From Candidatus Dadabacteria bacterium (lineage in GTDB: Bacteria; Desulfobacterota_D; UBA1144; Nemesobacterales; Nemesobacteraceae), in contig JAPPFE010000047.1 in assembly GCA_028823955.1 (NCBI GenBank), positions 1 to 34,965 of the forward strand: a stretch of 34,965 nt of DNA. The letters run 5' to 3'. The notes under the pieces are model-generated. The model did not search any database. It was not told the origin of the DNA and worked only from the letters and a program-made list of their open reading frames with translations. Below, piece by piece: positions 7,797 through 17,386 of this stretch (within the stretch, counting starts at the first letter, position 1; each line of letters begins with the position of its first letter). Position numbers and translations under genes: made by a program.

Positions 7797-9815
7797 GTGA
7801 ATGGTTCTATTGAAAACCACCAACTGAGCTTGCTCGACGAGTTCATATTGATGCTCCTCGACGAAGAGAGCGGCTACTTTTACCAGATATCCGCCCACAA
7901 GATGAACTGCGCTATCATCGGTGCGGTACTCGCTGAACTTTCTCTGTTTTCGCGTATCGACACGGACGTGGAGTCACTCATCCTCCTGGATCCGACAGAA
8001 ACGGGCAACCCAAGCTTGGACCTGATTCTTAAGGAAATCGTCGATGAGCCAGATCATCACAACGCCCAGTACTGGATTGAAAAGCTCATCAAACATGCGG
8101 AAACAATCACCGACTTGACTTTAGAGAATCTGCTTGATCTGGGAATTCTGGAACATCACCAGGGTGATTTCTGGACAGTGGCGCCTGGAAAACTGTACGC
8201 GGATGCAGAAATCGATGATGATGATGGGAGCATAGGTCAGTTCATCAGAACCAGAATCGGCAAAGACATCTTTTCAGACGACATTCCACATCCGCGAGAT
8301 ATTATCATCATTTGCCTGATCGAAACATGCGATGTCTTTCCCCTCATGTTCAAGCTCGACAAAAAGGCGGAAGAACGGATCGAGCTTATCTGCAGAATGG
8401 ACCTAATCGGCCGTTCAATGGCGGACGCGGTAGCAGAGAACATCAATAATCCACTGCTTACAAGTTCTCAAATCAGCAAAAAAATCCCGCGCGTTTCACT
8501 TCATCGGCTGCTGCTCAACCCGCATACCCGTACAGGGAACCTCCCGGCACTTTTTGCAGATTTGACAAAGCAGTATGGCCCAGTCTTTGAGATCGCTCCT
8601 CCTTTTTCAAAGCCGAATATTTTTATTTCCGGACCGGAAATAAACCGCTGGGTACGTCGACACGGACGTAAGTACCTGACATCCAAGAGTTATTTCGACG
8701 ACTTTGAGAAAGTGTACGGGGCGGTAGGAATACTGCCTTCTCTGGACGGCGCAGATCATTTCCGGTACCGAAAAACCATGACTCCAGCCTACTCCCGCGG
8801 GAGACTGGAAGAGCAGCTGGACGTGGTCTACAGCAAGGCCCGCGGATACATGGCAAACTGGAAAGTGGGCGAAAGCTACCCCGCAAGGGATTTGTGCCGA
8901 AAAATGATTAACGCTCAGATGTCGCCTTTATCCATGAACATTGATTCGCAGGATATCATGGATGATATAATTGCCTACAAGGAGCGGGCGCTCAGCACCC
9001 ATCTCTTGAACATCCTGCCGAAATTCATGCTGAAAACACCGGGAATGAAACGCAGGGCCAAGGCAATAGACACGTTGATAGGGCGGGTGCAGAGCGTACA
9101 TACAGCAGCCCAGCGGGCCGGTTGTCCGCGAAACTTTGTGGATGATCTGCTGAACCTACATGAGAACTACCCGATGTTGATGCCCGAGTCGAATCTGAGT
9201 TTCGCTCTATCGGCAGTGGTGCTTGCCAGCATGTACCTGGGTGACGGCTTCAGTTTCGCCCTTTACGCCATGGCGTCACAATCTGAGCTTTACGAAAAAA
9301 TTCGAAGTGAGGCCGACGCACTGTTTTCAGATGGTGACCCAGCCGGCGAAGATTTTACTCCCGCCAACATGGAAATCACCGATCGCTTCATCGATGAATG
9401 CCTTCGGATGTACCCTATTGTTCCCATGTCCATGCGTGACGTTGTGAATACGTTCACGGTCGAGGGCTACGAAATACCGCAGGGGGCCAGAATAAACATT
9501 GCGCAAACCGCCCCGCACTATATGGAAGATTCCTTCCCGGACCCCTTTTCATTTGATATCGACCGCTACCTGCCGCCTCGCAATGAGCATAAAAACCCCG
9601 GATACGCCCCATACGGACTGGGTCCGCACACCTGCCTTGGCGCCCGATGGATGACCCTGCATATGGCTGTCAACCTGTTGATCATAGCGCATTACTTTAC
9701 CCTTCGCATACACCCCGAAGACTATAAACTCGGGATTACATCGTTTCCATCAATGAAACCGAACAAGAAGCTTGAATTTCATGTCGCCGAACAGAAACGA
9801 GAGTTGCCCGTTTGA
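7797..9815 (+). CDS. GPP34-domain/cytochrome P450 fusion protein
   Basis: This 672-residue protein has two parts. Residues 1 to about 215 look like a GPP34 (Golgi phosphoprotein 3) domain: LSLLDEFILMLLDEESG, then GAVLAELSLFSRI, later HPRDIIIICLIETCDVF. In eukaryotes GPP34 binds phosphoinositide membranes. From about residue 230 it is a P450: the ExxR motif is ECLR (E534-R537), and the heme loop is YGLGPHTCLG with the ligand Cys613. Histidine replaces the usual arginine of FxxGxRxC, as in many bacterial P450s. The I-helix reads YLGDGFSF rather than the common AGxDT. P450s of this size hydroxylate or demethylate hydrophobic substrates; a sterol is implied by the neighbours. The start is GTG, with AAGGGGG about 11 nt upstream. 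No ferredoxin or reductase gene is in the window. Confidence 0.85.
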   Translation: MNGSIENHQLSLLDEFILMLLDEESGYFYQISAHKMNCAIIGAVLAELSLFSRIDTDVESLILLDPTETGNPSLDLILKEIVDEPDHHNAQYWIEKLIKHAETITDLTLENLLDLGILEHHQGDFWTVAPGKLYADAEIDDDDGSIGQFIRTRIGKDIFSDDIPHPRDIIIICLIETCDVFPLMFKLDKKAEERIELICRMDLIGRSMADAVAENINNPLLTSSQISKKIPRVSLHRLLLNPHTRTGNLPALFADLTKQYGPVFEIAPPFSKPNIFISGPEINRWVRRHGRKYLTSKSYFDDFEKVYGAVGILPSLDGADHFRYRKTMTPAYSRGRLEEQLDVVYSKARGYMANWKVGESYPARDLCRKMINAQMSPLSMNIDSQDIMDDIIAYKERALSTHLLNILPKFMLKTPGMKRRAKAIDTLIGRVQSVHTAAQRAGCPRNFVDDLLNLHENYPMLMPESNLSFALSAVVLASMYLGDGFSFALYAMASQSELYEKIRSEADALFSDGDPAGEDFTPANMEITDRFIDECLRMYPIVPMSMRDVVNTFTVEGYEIPQGARINIAQTAPHYMEDSFPDPFSFDIDRYLPPRNEHKNPGYAPYGLGPHTCLGARWMTLHMAVNLLIIAHYFTLRIHPEDYKLGITSFPSMKPNKKLEFHVAEQKRELPV

Positions 9816-11199
9816 TTATTCCCAAACGGAGAACACTGAAAAAACAAGAAAGGTCGCTATTATTGGTGGTGGAGTATCCGGGTTGGGGGTGGCTTGGGCT
9901 CTGCACCGACACCCTGATCTGTTCGAGTTTCGAATTTTTGAAGCCCAGCCTCAGCTGGGTGGCAATGCCGTAACAGCTGACATGCCACAAAATGATGGAA
10001 ACTCGATCTCGTTTGATATTTCCGTTACCGCGTGCATACCATCGGCATACCACCATATGGTGCTGTTCATGCAGCAGCACGGCATCGATCTGGTAGACAC
10101 CAAATTCAACTACAGCGTGAAGTACCGTGGCGAAATCTACGCGCATGATTTCGACTCAGACATAAGGAGTCAGCTGCAACCGGAAATTGCCAGGTTCCAG
10201 AAACTCCTGAGGCGGCTCAAATGGTTCGGTCAGCTTAACCACTCCAGATCCCTATTGCTCAATGCTCTCAATCCATTCAACTACATAAGCATGGGAACGG
10301 TTCTCAACCTGGGCAGGTTTTCCGGAGACTTCAGGTACAAGGTTCTTAAGCCGATGTTCGTCAATTTCCTGATGGCAACGAATGTGTTCGATATGCCCGC
10401 GTCCCTGTTTGCCCGGTATCTTGAGTTCTTTGATATAGAAACCGCGACAACAATGCATACATGGGATATGGGTACGCGGCGCATATACGGGGAAATGTCC
10501 GCCGGGTTTCGGGACAGGATATACCTCAACAGGCCCGTGAGGAAAGTGTATCGGAGCACATCCGGTGTGCTCATTGAAGATGAGGACGGAATCACGGAGA
10601 CATTTGACGATGTGGTCTTCGCGTGCAACGCGAACCAGACATTGATGATTCTGGACAATCCGACCTTGCTGGAGAGCTTCCTTCTTTCCTCGATTCGTTA
10701 CGAGAGCGAACTGCACAACCATACGGTTGTACATTCCGACGCCTCTGTCCTCCCGAACAACGCCGCCAAGCCCCTCGAGACCCGGAGCAACCACATTGAA
10801 CAGTACGGTGCGAGACCAGACAACTATGAAATCACCTACATCATGCACAACCAGCAACCCGGGGCGAAGAAATCGGACAAGCCGTGCCTAGTGACCTACA
10901 ACCCGATCAGTCGCATCAACGAAGAGAAAATCGTAAAAAAATGGTGGTTTCAGCACATCGTACACGATGTGTCTCACATAGCGTTTCTGATTAATCTGTT
11001 TGGTTTCGTTCAGGGGCGCAAAAGAACCTGGCACTGTGGTGCTCATACTCTGATCAACAGTCAAGAGACATGTTTTGTTTCCGGCCTCGTTACGGCAAGA
11101 CAACTTGGAGCAGACTATCCCTTTCAGGATTCCGAAGCGAGGAAGTGGTTTAACTTCTACGGACGTATGATGTACGGCTGGCGCCTCAGAAAGGCATAG
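9781..11199 (+). CDS. FAD-dependent amine-oxidase-like oxidoreductase
   Basis: This 472-residue flavoprotein begins with a Rossmann dinucleotide fold: KVAIIGGGVSGLGVAWAL (GxGxxG at residues 29-34), then an acidic residue in RIFEAQPQLGGNA. GCHTL-like flavin-contact residues occur near the end (WHCGAHTL). The layout matches the NAD(P)-binding/flavin amine oxidase superfamily, which includes phytoene-desaturase-like and sterol-oxidising enzymes. The actual substrate is not visible. It overlaps the 3' end of the P450 gene by 35 bp, so the two are translationally coupled and probably act in one pathway. A TTG at 9772 is a possible earlier start, but ATG at 9781 is preferred. It converges on the TPR gene, only 41 bp away. 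Confidence 0.8.
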   Translation: MSPNRNESCPFDYSQTENTEKTRKVAIIGGGVSGLGVAWALHRHPDLFEFRIFEAQPQLGGNAVTADMPQNDGNSISFDISVTACIPSAYHHMVLFMQQHGIDLVDTKFNYSVKYRGEIYAHDFDSDIRSQLQPEIARFQKLLRRLKWFGQLNHSRSLLLNALNPFNYISMGTVLNLGRFSGDFRYKVLKPMFVNFLMATNVFDMPASLFARYLEFFDIETATTMHTWDMGTRRIYGEMSAGFRDRIYLNRPVRKVYRSTSGVLIEDEDGITETFDDVVFACNANQTLMILDNPTLLESFLLSSIRYESELHNHTVVHSDASVLPNNAAKPLETRSNHIEQYGARPDNYEITYIMHNQQPGAKKSDKPCLVTYNPISRINEEKIVKKWWFQHIVHDVSHIAFLINLFGFVQGRKRTWHCGAHTLINSQETCFVSGLVTARQLGADYPFQDSEARKWFNFYGRMMYGWRLRKA

Positions 11200-11240
11200 A
11201 GCAGCCCCGGCATCTTGGTTCCCGAAGTTGCGGCAAGTCA

Positions 11241-12032
11241 TCAGTAGTCGTCATCGTCATCGTCGGATTTATTGAGGTTGTCGAGAGCCTCGACCGCTTC
11301 GATGTGCAGTATCCGTTCGTAAGCATCCTTCGCCGGCAACCCGATGGCGCGCATCAGCAGGTTCCGTGCTTTCTCCCGGTATTGGTAATCATCCAGCGCT
11401 ATTAAGCCGAGTGCGTATTGCAGAGGCACAGCTTTTGCATCGGGAGCCAGGGCAAGAGCCCTTTCGAAGGAGGCAATGGCATCCTTTTTCCGCGCACCGT
11501 AGACGGTGCGGGCCACGAACGAACCCATCGCGCCAACCAGTTCCGAATGCCACCGCCCCAGGCTGAGATGTGCCGTCACCAATTTGGGATTAATTCGAAG
11601 CGCGTTTTCCGTGGATTCGCGTATTTTTTCCGCCTCTCCCGCCGCTTCGAACACGCCGACAGTCTCCGCGCGCCGTCCGATAGCACGCGCCAGCTGCAGA
11701 TGGGCATCCGCATTGCCGGGGTCGGAGGTAACCGCCTTTCTCGCCAGCGTTACGGCGTGCTCAAGCAACTTTTTCTTCTCACCTTGTTTGGCGATGTAGT
11801 GAGCGTGGACTGACAGCGACTCTGCGGAGAGCGCGAACCCCTGCGAAGTCCCGAGACTTTCACCGATCCGGGCCGCCTCGGCAAATCGCCCTTGTGCATA
11901 GGCCGCCTTTGCCTCGTCAATGCTTTGTGCGTGGGCAACACCGATCAGCGGCAGGACATATACAAAAGCCAAGCAGCAGAAAAAAAACAGGCAGATCATA
12001 TTAACCGGATAGTGTTTATTGCGACTGTTCAT
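11241..12032 (-). CDS. Secreted TPR-repeat protein with acidic tail
   Basis: This 263-residue protein has a signal peptide (hydrophobic ICLFFFCCLAFVYVLPLIGV, cleavage after AHA at residue 35). The mature part is alpha-helical with TPR-like repeats: IDEAKAAYAQGRFAEAARIG, then ARKAVTSDPGNADAHLQLAR, then ALRINPKLVTAHLSLGRW and FERALALAPDA. It ends in SDDDDDDY, an unusual aspartate run. TPR proteins scaffold protein contacts; here that would be in the periplasm. It resembles bacterial relatives of the RMD (regulator of microtubule dynamics) TPR group, but I would not assign more. It is divergent from the receiver-phosphatase gene across a 281-bp region that contains TATAAT at 12259-12264 on the plus strand. 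Confidence 0.75.
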   Translation of the reverse strand: MNSRNKHYPVNMICLFFFCCLAFVYVLPLIGVAHAQSIDEAKAAYAQGRFAEAARIGESLGTSQGFALSAESLSVHAHYIAKQGEKKKLLEHAVTLARKAVTSDPGNADAHLQLARAIGRRAETVGVFEAAGEAEKIRESTENALRINPKLVTAHLSLGRWHSELVGAMGSFVARTVYGARKKDAIASFERALALAPDAKAVPLQYALGLIALDDYQYREKARNLLMRAIGLPAKDAYERILHIEAVEALDNLNKSDDDDDDY

Positions 12033-12313
12033 TTAACGGCTCCAGAGTAATTGGGGTCTGCCAGAAAACCGAACGTTCGTACATATTATGTAGCGTACCA
12101 ACCACAAGAGTTATATTCAAATCTGATATGCGGAAGTTATTCCTAAATGCGTTTGCCATAAAACAACTGCGGTTTCCGTGGATTTGTTAGTGTTCGACAC
12201 AGGTATTTTGCCGAGTCAAGGATATGATTCCCTGTACATAACTTAGTGTAATCAGGTATATAATTATCGGTTTACCAATTAAATTAGGCCCTAAACGGCA
12301 AGGTAGGTTCTAA

Positions 12314-13471
12314 ATGGACAACGGCAAATTCCGAATTTTGGTTGTCGATGACGAAATAGATTTAGAACAGCTTATGCTGCAGAGAATGCGGCGTGAAGTT
12401 CGTCGCGGTCGTTACGAATTCGAATTTGCACACAACGGTGTGGAAGCTCTCGAACGTCTACGCGACGACGACGGGTTCGATATTGTGCTGTCTGACATTA
12501 ACATGCCCGTTATGGACGGGTTGACATTGTTAGCACAGATACCGGAAGTAGACCCTGATATTCGTGCCGTAATGGTCTCCGCATACGGTGATATGGAGAA
12601 CATACGGACTGCCATGAACCGCGGGGCATTCGACTTCGTTACCAAGCCGATAGACTTCACGGACCTGAAGACTACAATTGAACGTACGATTGAAAACCTT
12701 GCTATGTGGCGTAAAGCACTGAGCGCGCGCGACAAGCTTGTGGCTCTCCAGAACGAGCTTGATGTGGCAAGGACGATGCAGCAGGATATTCTTCCGAAAT
12801 CCTTTCCAACTTCTGAAACATTTGATCTGTACGCAAGCATGGTTCCGGCTCTTTCCGTAGGCGGCGACTTTTACGATGTTTATGAATTTAGTGACGGCCG
12901 GATTGGAATTGCGATAGCCGATGTGTCGGGCAAAGGAGTGCCCGCGGCAATGTTCATGATGGCCAGTCGTACGCTGCTGAAGGCTTGCGCGGCAATTTCC
13001 ACATCTCCTGCCGCCGTACTGGAACAGGTAAATACGATGTTGGCGGAGGACAACGATGCCATGACATTCGTAACCCTGCTATACGGCATTTACGATCCTA
13101 GAACGAAAGAATTCGTCTACGCGAACGGCGGACATAATCCGCCAGTTATTGTCAAGCCGAATCTGACAACTGAACTGTTGGAGTCAACGGGCGGAGTTGC
13201 TCTGGGCGTGATGCCGAATTTCAAATATGAGGAGAATACAGTCACCATTGAGTCGGGTTCCATGATCGTGTTTTACACTGACGGAGTAGTGGAAGCTGAA
13301 AAAGAAGATAAGGAATTATTCGAAATGGACAGGTTTTGCGAAATTTTCCAAAGCGGCACTTTCAAGAACTCCGAGGAAGTTACGAATGAGGTATTCGAGA
13401 CGGTCAAAGAGTTCGCTGGTGAAAATCCGCAATCTGACGATATAACCTGTCTTGTTCTGCGAACCACATAA
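12314..13471 (+). CDS. Response regulator fused to a PP2C/SpoIIE phosphatase (RsbU-like)
   Basis: Residues 1-130 form a receiver domain: acidic pocket VVDDEID, phosphoacceptor D61 in DIVLSDINMPVMDG, then AYGD and the conserved lysine in FVTKPID. A coiled linker (about 135-160) leads to a PP2C-type SpoIIE domain (about 165-385) with metal-binding aspartates in VGGDFYDVYEF, IADVSGKGVPAAMFM, ANGGHNPPVI, YTDGVVEAE and SDDITCLVL. Such proteins remove phosphate from STAS anti-anti-sigma factors when their receiver is phosphorylated. The candidate upstream kinase (15155-17380), the RsbW-like kinase (13490-13906) and two STAS partners (17387-18332) all follow. It is the first gene of a four-gene run with gaps of 4-18 bp. 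A GGTAGG site precedes the ATG. Confidence 0.93.
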   Translation: MDNGKFRILVVDDEIDLEQLMLQRMRREVRRGRYEFEFAHNGVEALERLRDDDGFDIVLSDINMPVMDGLTLLAQIPEVDPDIRAVMVSAYGDMENIRTAMNRGAFDFVTKPIDFTDLKTTIERTIENLAMWRKALSARDKLVALQNELDVARTMQQDILPKSFPTSETFDLYASMVPALSVGGDFYDVYEFSDGRIGIAIADVSGKGVPAAMFMMASRTLLKACAAISTSPAAVLEQVNTMLAEDNDAMTFVTLLYGIYDPRTKEFVYANGGHNPPVIVKPNLTTELLESTGGVALGVMPNFKYEENTVTIESGSMIVFYTDGVVEAEKEDKELFEMDRFCEIFQSGTFKNSEEVTNEVFETVKEFAGENPQSDDITCLVLRTT

Positions 13472-13489
13472 TGGGTAAAGACAGTTAGG

Positions 13490-13906
13490 ATGCAAGCTTC
13501 ACGTACGTTGATCGTTCCGAATCGGTTGGAGGAAATCCAGAAAATTGCGGCAGCGCTGGAGGAATTTTATGAACAACTGGATCTCCCCTCCGAAGCACTG
13601 TTTCACATACAGCTTTCCCTGGAGGAGATCTTCACTAACGTGGTCAGCTATGCGCATGATGATGATCAGGAACATGAAGTGGAAATTATATTCTCAGGAG
13701 AAGGTGAAACCATGACTGTTGAGATACTGGATGACGGATATCCCTTTAATCCGCTTGAAGATGCGCCGGAGCTTGATGTCGAAAGTTCGCTTGAGAACCG
13801 CCGTATTGGCGGAGCAGGAATAATGCTGGCCAAGCAACTGATGACAGAGTTGCGCTATCAGCGCAACAGTGATCGCAATCATCTGACCATGATCAAGAAA
13901 ATTTAG
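13490..13906 (+). CDS. RsbW-like anti-sigma factor/serine kinase
   Basis: This 138-residue protein is a stand-alone HATPase_c_2 domain of the RsbW/SpoIIAB type. The N-box is LSLEEIFTNVVSYAH (E46, N50), the G1 box is DDGYPFNP, and the ATP-lid region is GGAGIMLAKQLM. In partner switching these proteins phosphorylate STAS proteins on serine and bind either a sigma factor or the unphosphorylated STAS protein. It lies 18 bp after its presumed opponent phosphatase and 4 bp before the binding-protein gene. No sigma factor gene is in the window, so the final target may be encoded elsewhere or may not be a sigma factor. Confidence 0.88.
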   Translation: MQASRTLIVPNRLEEIQKIAAALEEFYEQLDLPSEALFHIQLSLEEIFTNVVSYAHDDDQEHEVEIIFSGEGETMTVEILDDGYPFNPLEDAPELDVESSLENRRIGGAGIMLAKQLMTELRYQRNSDRNHLTMIKKI

Positions 13907-13910
13907 AAAA

Positions 13911-15149
13911 ATGCGGTTACTAAGCAGACTGTCTCTCAAAAAATTGGTTGCCGCTTCAGTAGTTGCAATACTAGCAAGCGCAGCATCAGGGGAGGCCCGG
14001 GAGCAAATACGCGCCGAACCGGGCGTATACAGCGATCGTATTGTCTTTGGACAGTCAGCCGCTTTCAGCGGTCCGGCCGGCGAGCTTGGTAAGGGCATGC
14101 AGACCGGCATTCTTTCCGCGTTCAAAGAAGTTAATGACCGGGGTGGCGTTAAGGGACGTCGTCTGGAACTGCGATCACTGGATGACGCATACGAACCGGA
14201 AGCGGCAATCGTAAATACACAGCAACTGATTGGTGAGAATGTTTTCGCGCTCATCGGTGCGGTTGGCACTCCCACATCCAAGGCCGCGGTACCCGTCGCG
14301 GAGGAACACGATGTGCCTTACATAGCGCCCATGACCGGGGCGGAGTACCTGCGTGGCAGCGAACGCCGGACAGTCATCAATCTGCGGGCCTCGTATTATC
14401 AAGAAACCGAGGAGATGATAGAACGATTAACGACTGACCTCGGAATTGAACGCATCGCCATCCTCCACCAGGATGACTCATTCGGCCGTGCCGGTCTGCA
14501 GGGGGTGCTTCTTGCTCTTGAGCGGCGCAAACTCTCCGCTGCCGGAACGGGGATATTTTCTCGCAATACCGTAGCGATAAAGACGGCGCTTCTTGATTTG
14601 CGCGCCACAGGACCGGAAGCTGTGATTATTGTTGGTCCCTACAAGCCAACTGCGACATTTATCAAGTGGGCACGCCACATCGGCATGGACTCCATTTTCA
14701 TGACGCTTTCCTTCGTAGGCAGCAATGCCCTGGCGAGCGAACTGGGTGATCAGGGGGCCGGAGTTCTGGTTACTCAGGTGGTTCCCTTTCCAACCGGGGA
14801 CACGGTGCCTGCTTCCGCTTCCTATCGCGCCGCGCTGAAGGCTTACGATCCGGCGGCGAAACCCGGATTTATATCGTATGAGGGATATTTGGCGGGGCGT
14901 CTGATTATCCATGTCGTAGACAACTGCGGCAGGCAGGTTACCCGCAGCTGTATTGATGCGGTGCTGCGCACCGGCAACAACATTAACTTGGATGGCTTCA
15001 CCTTGCGATACAACAAGAATGACAATCAAGGTTCAGACAGTGTGTTCTTGACGATTATTGGTCCTGACGGCCAGTACACGCCTCTTGTGTCTCTGACCTC
15101 CGCGACGATACTGACCGACATTGTGCATATGCAAAAGACACTAAGATAA
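13911..15149 (+). CDS. Periplasmic ligand-binding protein (Peripla_BP_6, branched-chain amino acid type)
   Basis: This 412-residue protein has a signal peptide (KKLVAASVVAILASAASG, cleavage near residue 27). The mature chain shows the type I periplasmic binding fold of LivJ-like proteins: IVFGQSAAFSGPAGELGKGM, GIRLA-type GVKGRRLELRSLDDAYEP, IGAVGTPTSKAAVPVAEE, and the second lobe IERIAILHQDDSFGRAGLQG. No ABC permease or ATPase gene is nearby. Its place between the RsbW-like kinase and the sensor kinase, with gaps of 4 and 5 bp, suggests that it presents a ligand to the sensor rather than feeding a transporter. The ligand is unknown. Confidence 0.88.
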   Translation: MRLLSRLSLKKLVAASVVAILASAASGEAREQIRAEPGVYSDRIVFGQSAAFSGPAGELGKGMQTGILSAFKEVNDRGGVKGRRLELRSLDDAYEPEAAIVNTQQLIGENVFALIGAVGTPTSKAAVPVAEEHDVPYIAPMTGAEYLRGSERRTVINLRASYYQETEEMIERLTTDLGIERIAILHQDDSFGRAGLQGVLLALERRKLSAAGTGIFSRNTVAIKTALLDLRATGPEAVIIVGPYKPTATFIKWARHIGMDSIFMTLSFVGSNALASELGDQGAGVLVTQVVPFPTGDTVPASASYRAALKAYDPAAKPGFISYEGYLAGRLIIHVVDNCGRQVTRSCIDAVLRTGNNINLDGFTLRYNKNDNQGSDSVFLTIIGPDGQYTPLVSLTSATILTDIVHMQKTLR

Positions 15150-15154
15150 ACTAA

Positions 15155-17380
15155 ATGCTTTCAAAACTCTGGAACAGGATTTCCACGCAGATTTCTACGC
15201 AACTCTATATAAGTTTCGGAGGTGCCGTAGTACTCGTCATTATCGTCAGTCTGATTGCCCTTTTCTTTCTCAACCAGATCGGCAAAATTCAGCAAAACGT
15301 TAACGAAAAGAACATACCCGAGATGGCATCGGCGTTTGCAATTGCCCAGCAGACAGGCATGCTCGTCGCCGCCGCCCCACGGCTCACCACAAGCACTCCT
15401 GAGCAGTTCGGAACCGTAGCCGGAACGATCGACCTGCAGGCGGACGCATTTAAAACACAGCTCTCGGCAATGATGGAAGACCAGGGAGAAAACGAACAAT
15501 CACAACGGATCAAGTCTGACGGGGTTGCAATAATCCAGAACATAGAGCGAATCAAACTGCTCGTCAGGGAACGTTTTGACCTTCGCAAGAGCAGTCTCAA
15601 CCTCAGAGACGAGCTTCAGGATATACATGGCAAGATAACGCCGATTATGATTAACGAAATCGACGATCAGATGTTCTATCTGATGACCGGACACCGATCT
15701 CTTGGTGAAGTACAGTCGCCCCGCTCGGTTCATTTCTCCGAATCGGAATTCCTGATCTATCGCCACCTCTTTGAGCTCCGCGAAGCGGCTGTGGTCGCTT
15801 CGCAGCTGCTTGCAACCACATTCGTAGTGACCGATGCGGCCATGCTGCAGCCATTGCGGGAACGGTTTGAAGCCGCAGCCGGCAGCATCAGCAGGTCGCT
15901 TGAAGCGCTTGAGAAATACAAACAGGATGGAGGCAACCTTCATGACCAACTGCCACGGATTTCCGAAGACCTGATCTCGTTCGGCAGAAGGGAGAACAAC
16001 GGATTCGACCTGCGCAGTCGGGAACTGGCAGTTGACGATGAACTGTTCGCCCTGCTTCTCGAGAATCAGGCTTTAGGAATTGATATCGTAGCGCGGGTAG
16101 AAAGTGTTGTAAATGATTCAAGCATGGCCGCGGGGGAAATGGCAAGCAAAGCGGCCGCGGTAACCGCTACCAGCACCAAGCTGCTGCTGGCTTTCAATAT
16201 TGTCAGCATAAGCGGCGCAGTCCTGCTGGGATGGCTGCTTGTGCAGCGTCGTCTTATCCGGCGTCTGGAGCGCATATCGAATCAAATGCAGGAAATGGCT
16301 GACGGCAACCTGGAAATAACCGTCGACACCAGAGGCAATGACGAAATCGCGCAATTGTCCAAGGCGCTTGAGGTGTTCCGACACAACGCACTGGAAGTAC
16401 AGCGCCTTAATCTTGTGGAAACTCTTGCGAACCAGCTGCAGGAAAAAAATGAGGAACTGGCACATACCAACGAGGAGTTGAAACGGGCGCAGGACCAGAT
16501 CGTGATGCGAGAGAAGCTTGCCGCGCTTGGACAGTTGACAGCCGGGGTCGCGCACGAAATCAAAAATCCGATGAACTTCATCATGAATTTCTCAGAGGTT
16601 TCACAGGAACTGCTGGAAGAACTGCTGGAGGAAATAGCCAAGCTTGAGGCTGGCGGAAGCACGGAAGAGGGATATGATCCGGAGTTAATCGAGGAAGTGG
16701 CAGAGGACCTGACGGGAAACCTGAAGCGCATTCACGAGCACGGAACTCGAGCGAACCGGATTATAACAGACATGCTCAAGATGGGTCGTGGTGGCGGGGA
16801 CTGGCAACCGACTGACCTCAACGCACTGCTTAACCAGCACGCGCTGCTTGCGTTCCACAGCGCTCGCGCCTCTGACCCTGAATTCCAGCTGGAAATCAAG
16901 GAAGACTACGCGACGGATATAGGCGAGATCATGGTACAACCGCAGGACATAGGCCGGGTTTTCCTAAACCTGGTAACCAATGCCTGCTATGCCGCAGACG
17001 AAAAACGAAAAACGCTGACTGCTGCTGACGATGCTTCGAAAAAGGATTTTCAACCGACGCTTAGCCTGAGCACGCGGCTGATTGATGACCATATTGAGAT
17101 CCATGTCCGTGACAATGGAACAGGTATTCCAGAATCTGCATTGGAGCGCATCTTTAATCCGTTCTATACAACGAAACCCACGGATCAAGGAACAGGGCTG
17201 GGATTATCGCTGTCCAGTGACATCATACGGCAACACGGTGGTGAGATCCGCGTAGAAACGCAGGAAGGCGAATATACAGATATGATTGTTGTCTTGCCGC
17301 TTGACCCCGCGGCTAACCAGGTGATTGATGCTTCAGAAGGAGAGGCACAAGGCCAGGATTCGACAACTGCTTCTTCATAA
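15155..17380 (+). CDS. Membrane sensor histidine kinase with HAMP domain
   Basis: This 741-residue protein has one membrane helix at residues 18-40, a long periplasmic helical sensor (about 41-340, TorS-like in pattern), a second helix at about 341-362 and a HAMP domain (RRLERISNQMQEMADGNLEI). A coiled coil follows, then the HisKA box ALGQLTAGVAHEIKNPMNF with His467 as the phosphorylation site. The catalytic domain has N-box FLNLVTNACYAAD, G1 DNGTGIPESALERIF, F-box FNPFYTTK and G2 GTGLGLSLS. There is an acidic insertion between the H-box and the N-box (EELLEEIAKLEAGGSTEEG). It lies 5 bp after the binding-protein gene, its likely ligand partner, and presumably phosphorylates the receiver encoded at 12314-13471. 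It converges on a STAS gene only 6 bp away. Confidence 0.93.
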   Translation: MLSKLWNRISTQISTQLYISFGGAVVLVIIVSLIALFFLNQIGKIQQNVNEKNIPEMASAFAIAQQTGMLVAAAPRLTTSTPEQFGTVAGTIDLQADAFKTQLSAMMEDQGENEQSQRIKSDGVAIIQNIERIKLLVRERFDLRKSSLNLRDELQDIHGKITPIMINEIDDQMFYLMTGHRSLGEVQSPRSVHFSESEFLIYRHLFELREAAVVASQLLATTFVVTDAAMLQPLRERFEAAAGSISRSLEALEKYKQDGGNLHDQLPRISEDLISFGRRENNGFDLRSRELAVDDELFALLLENQALGIDIVARVESVVNDSSMAAGEMASKAAAVTATSTKLLLAFNIVSISGAVLLGWLLVQRRLIRRLERISNQMQEMADGNLEITVDTRGNDEIAQLSKALEVFRHNALEVQRLNLVETLANQLQEKNEELAHTNEELKRAQDQIVMREKLAALGQLTAGVAHEIKNPMNFIMNFSEVSQELLEELLEEIAKLEAGGSTEEGYDPELIEEVAEDLTGNLKRIHEHGTRANRIITDMLKMGRGGGDWQPTDLNALLNQHALLAFHSARASDPEFQLEIKEDYATDIGEIMVQPQDIGRVFLNLVTNACYAADEKRKTLTAADDASKKDFQPTLSLSTRLIDDHIEIHVRDNGTGIPESALERIFNPFYTTKPTDQGTGLGLSLSSDIIRQHGGEIRVETQEGEYTDMIVVLPLDPAANQVIDASEGEAQGQDSTTASS

Positions 17381-17386
17381 ATGCGT

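Noticed and set aside
13911-15149. Binding protein as part of an amino acid ABC transporter
   Set aside because: No permease or ATPase gene is nearby. The gene is packed between signalling genes with gaps of 4-5 bp.
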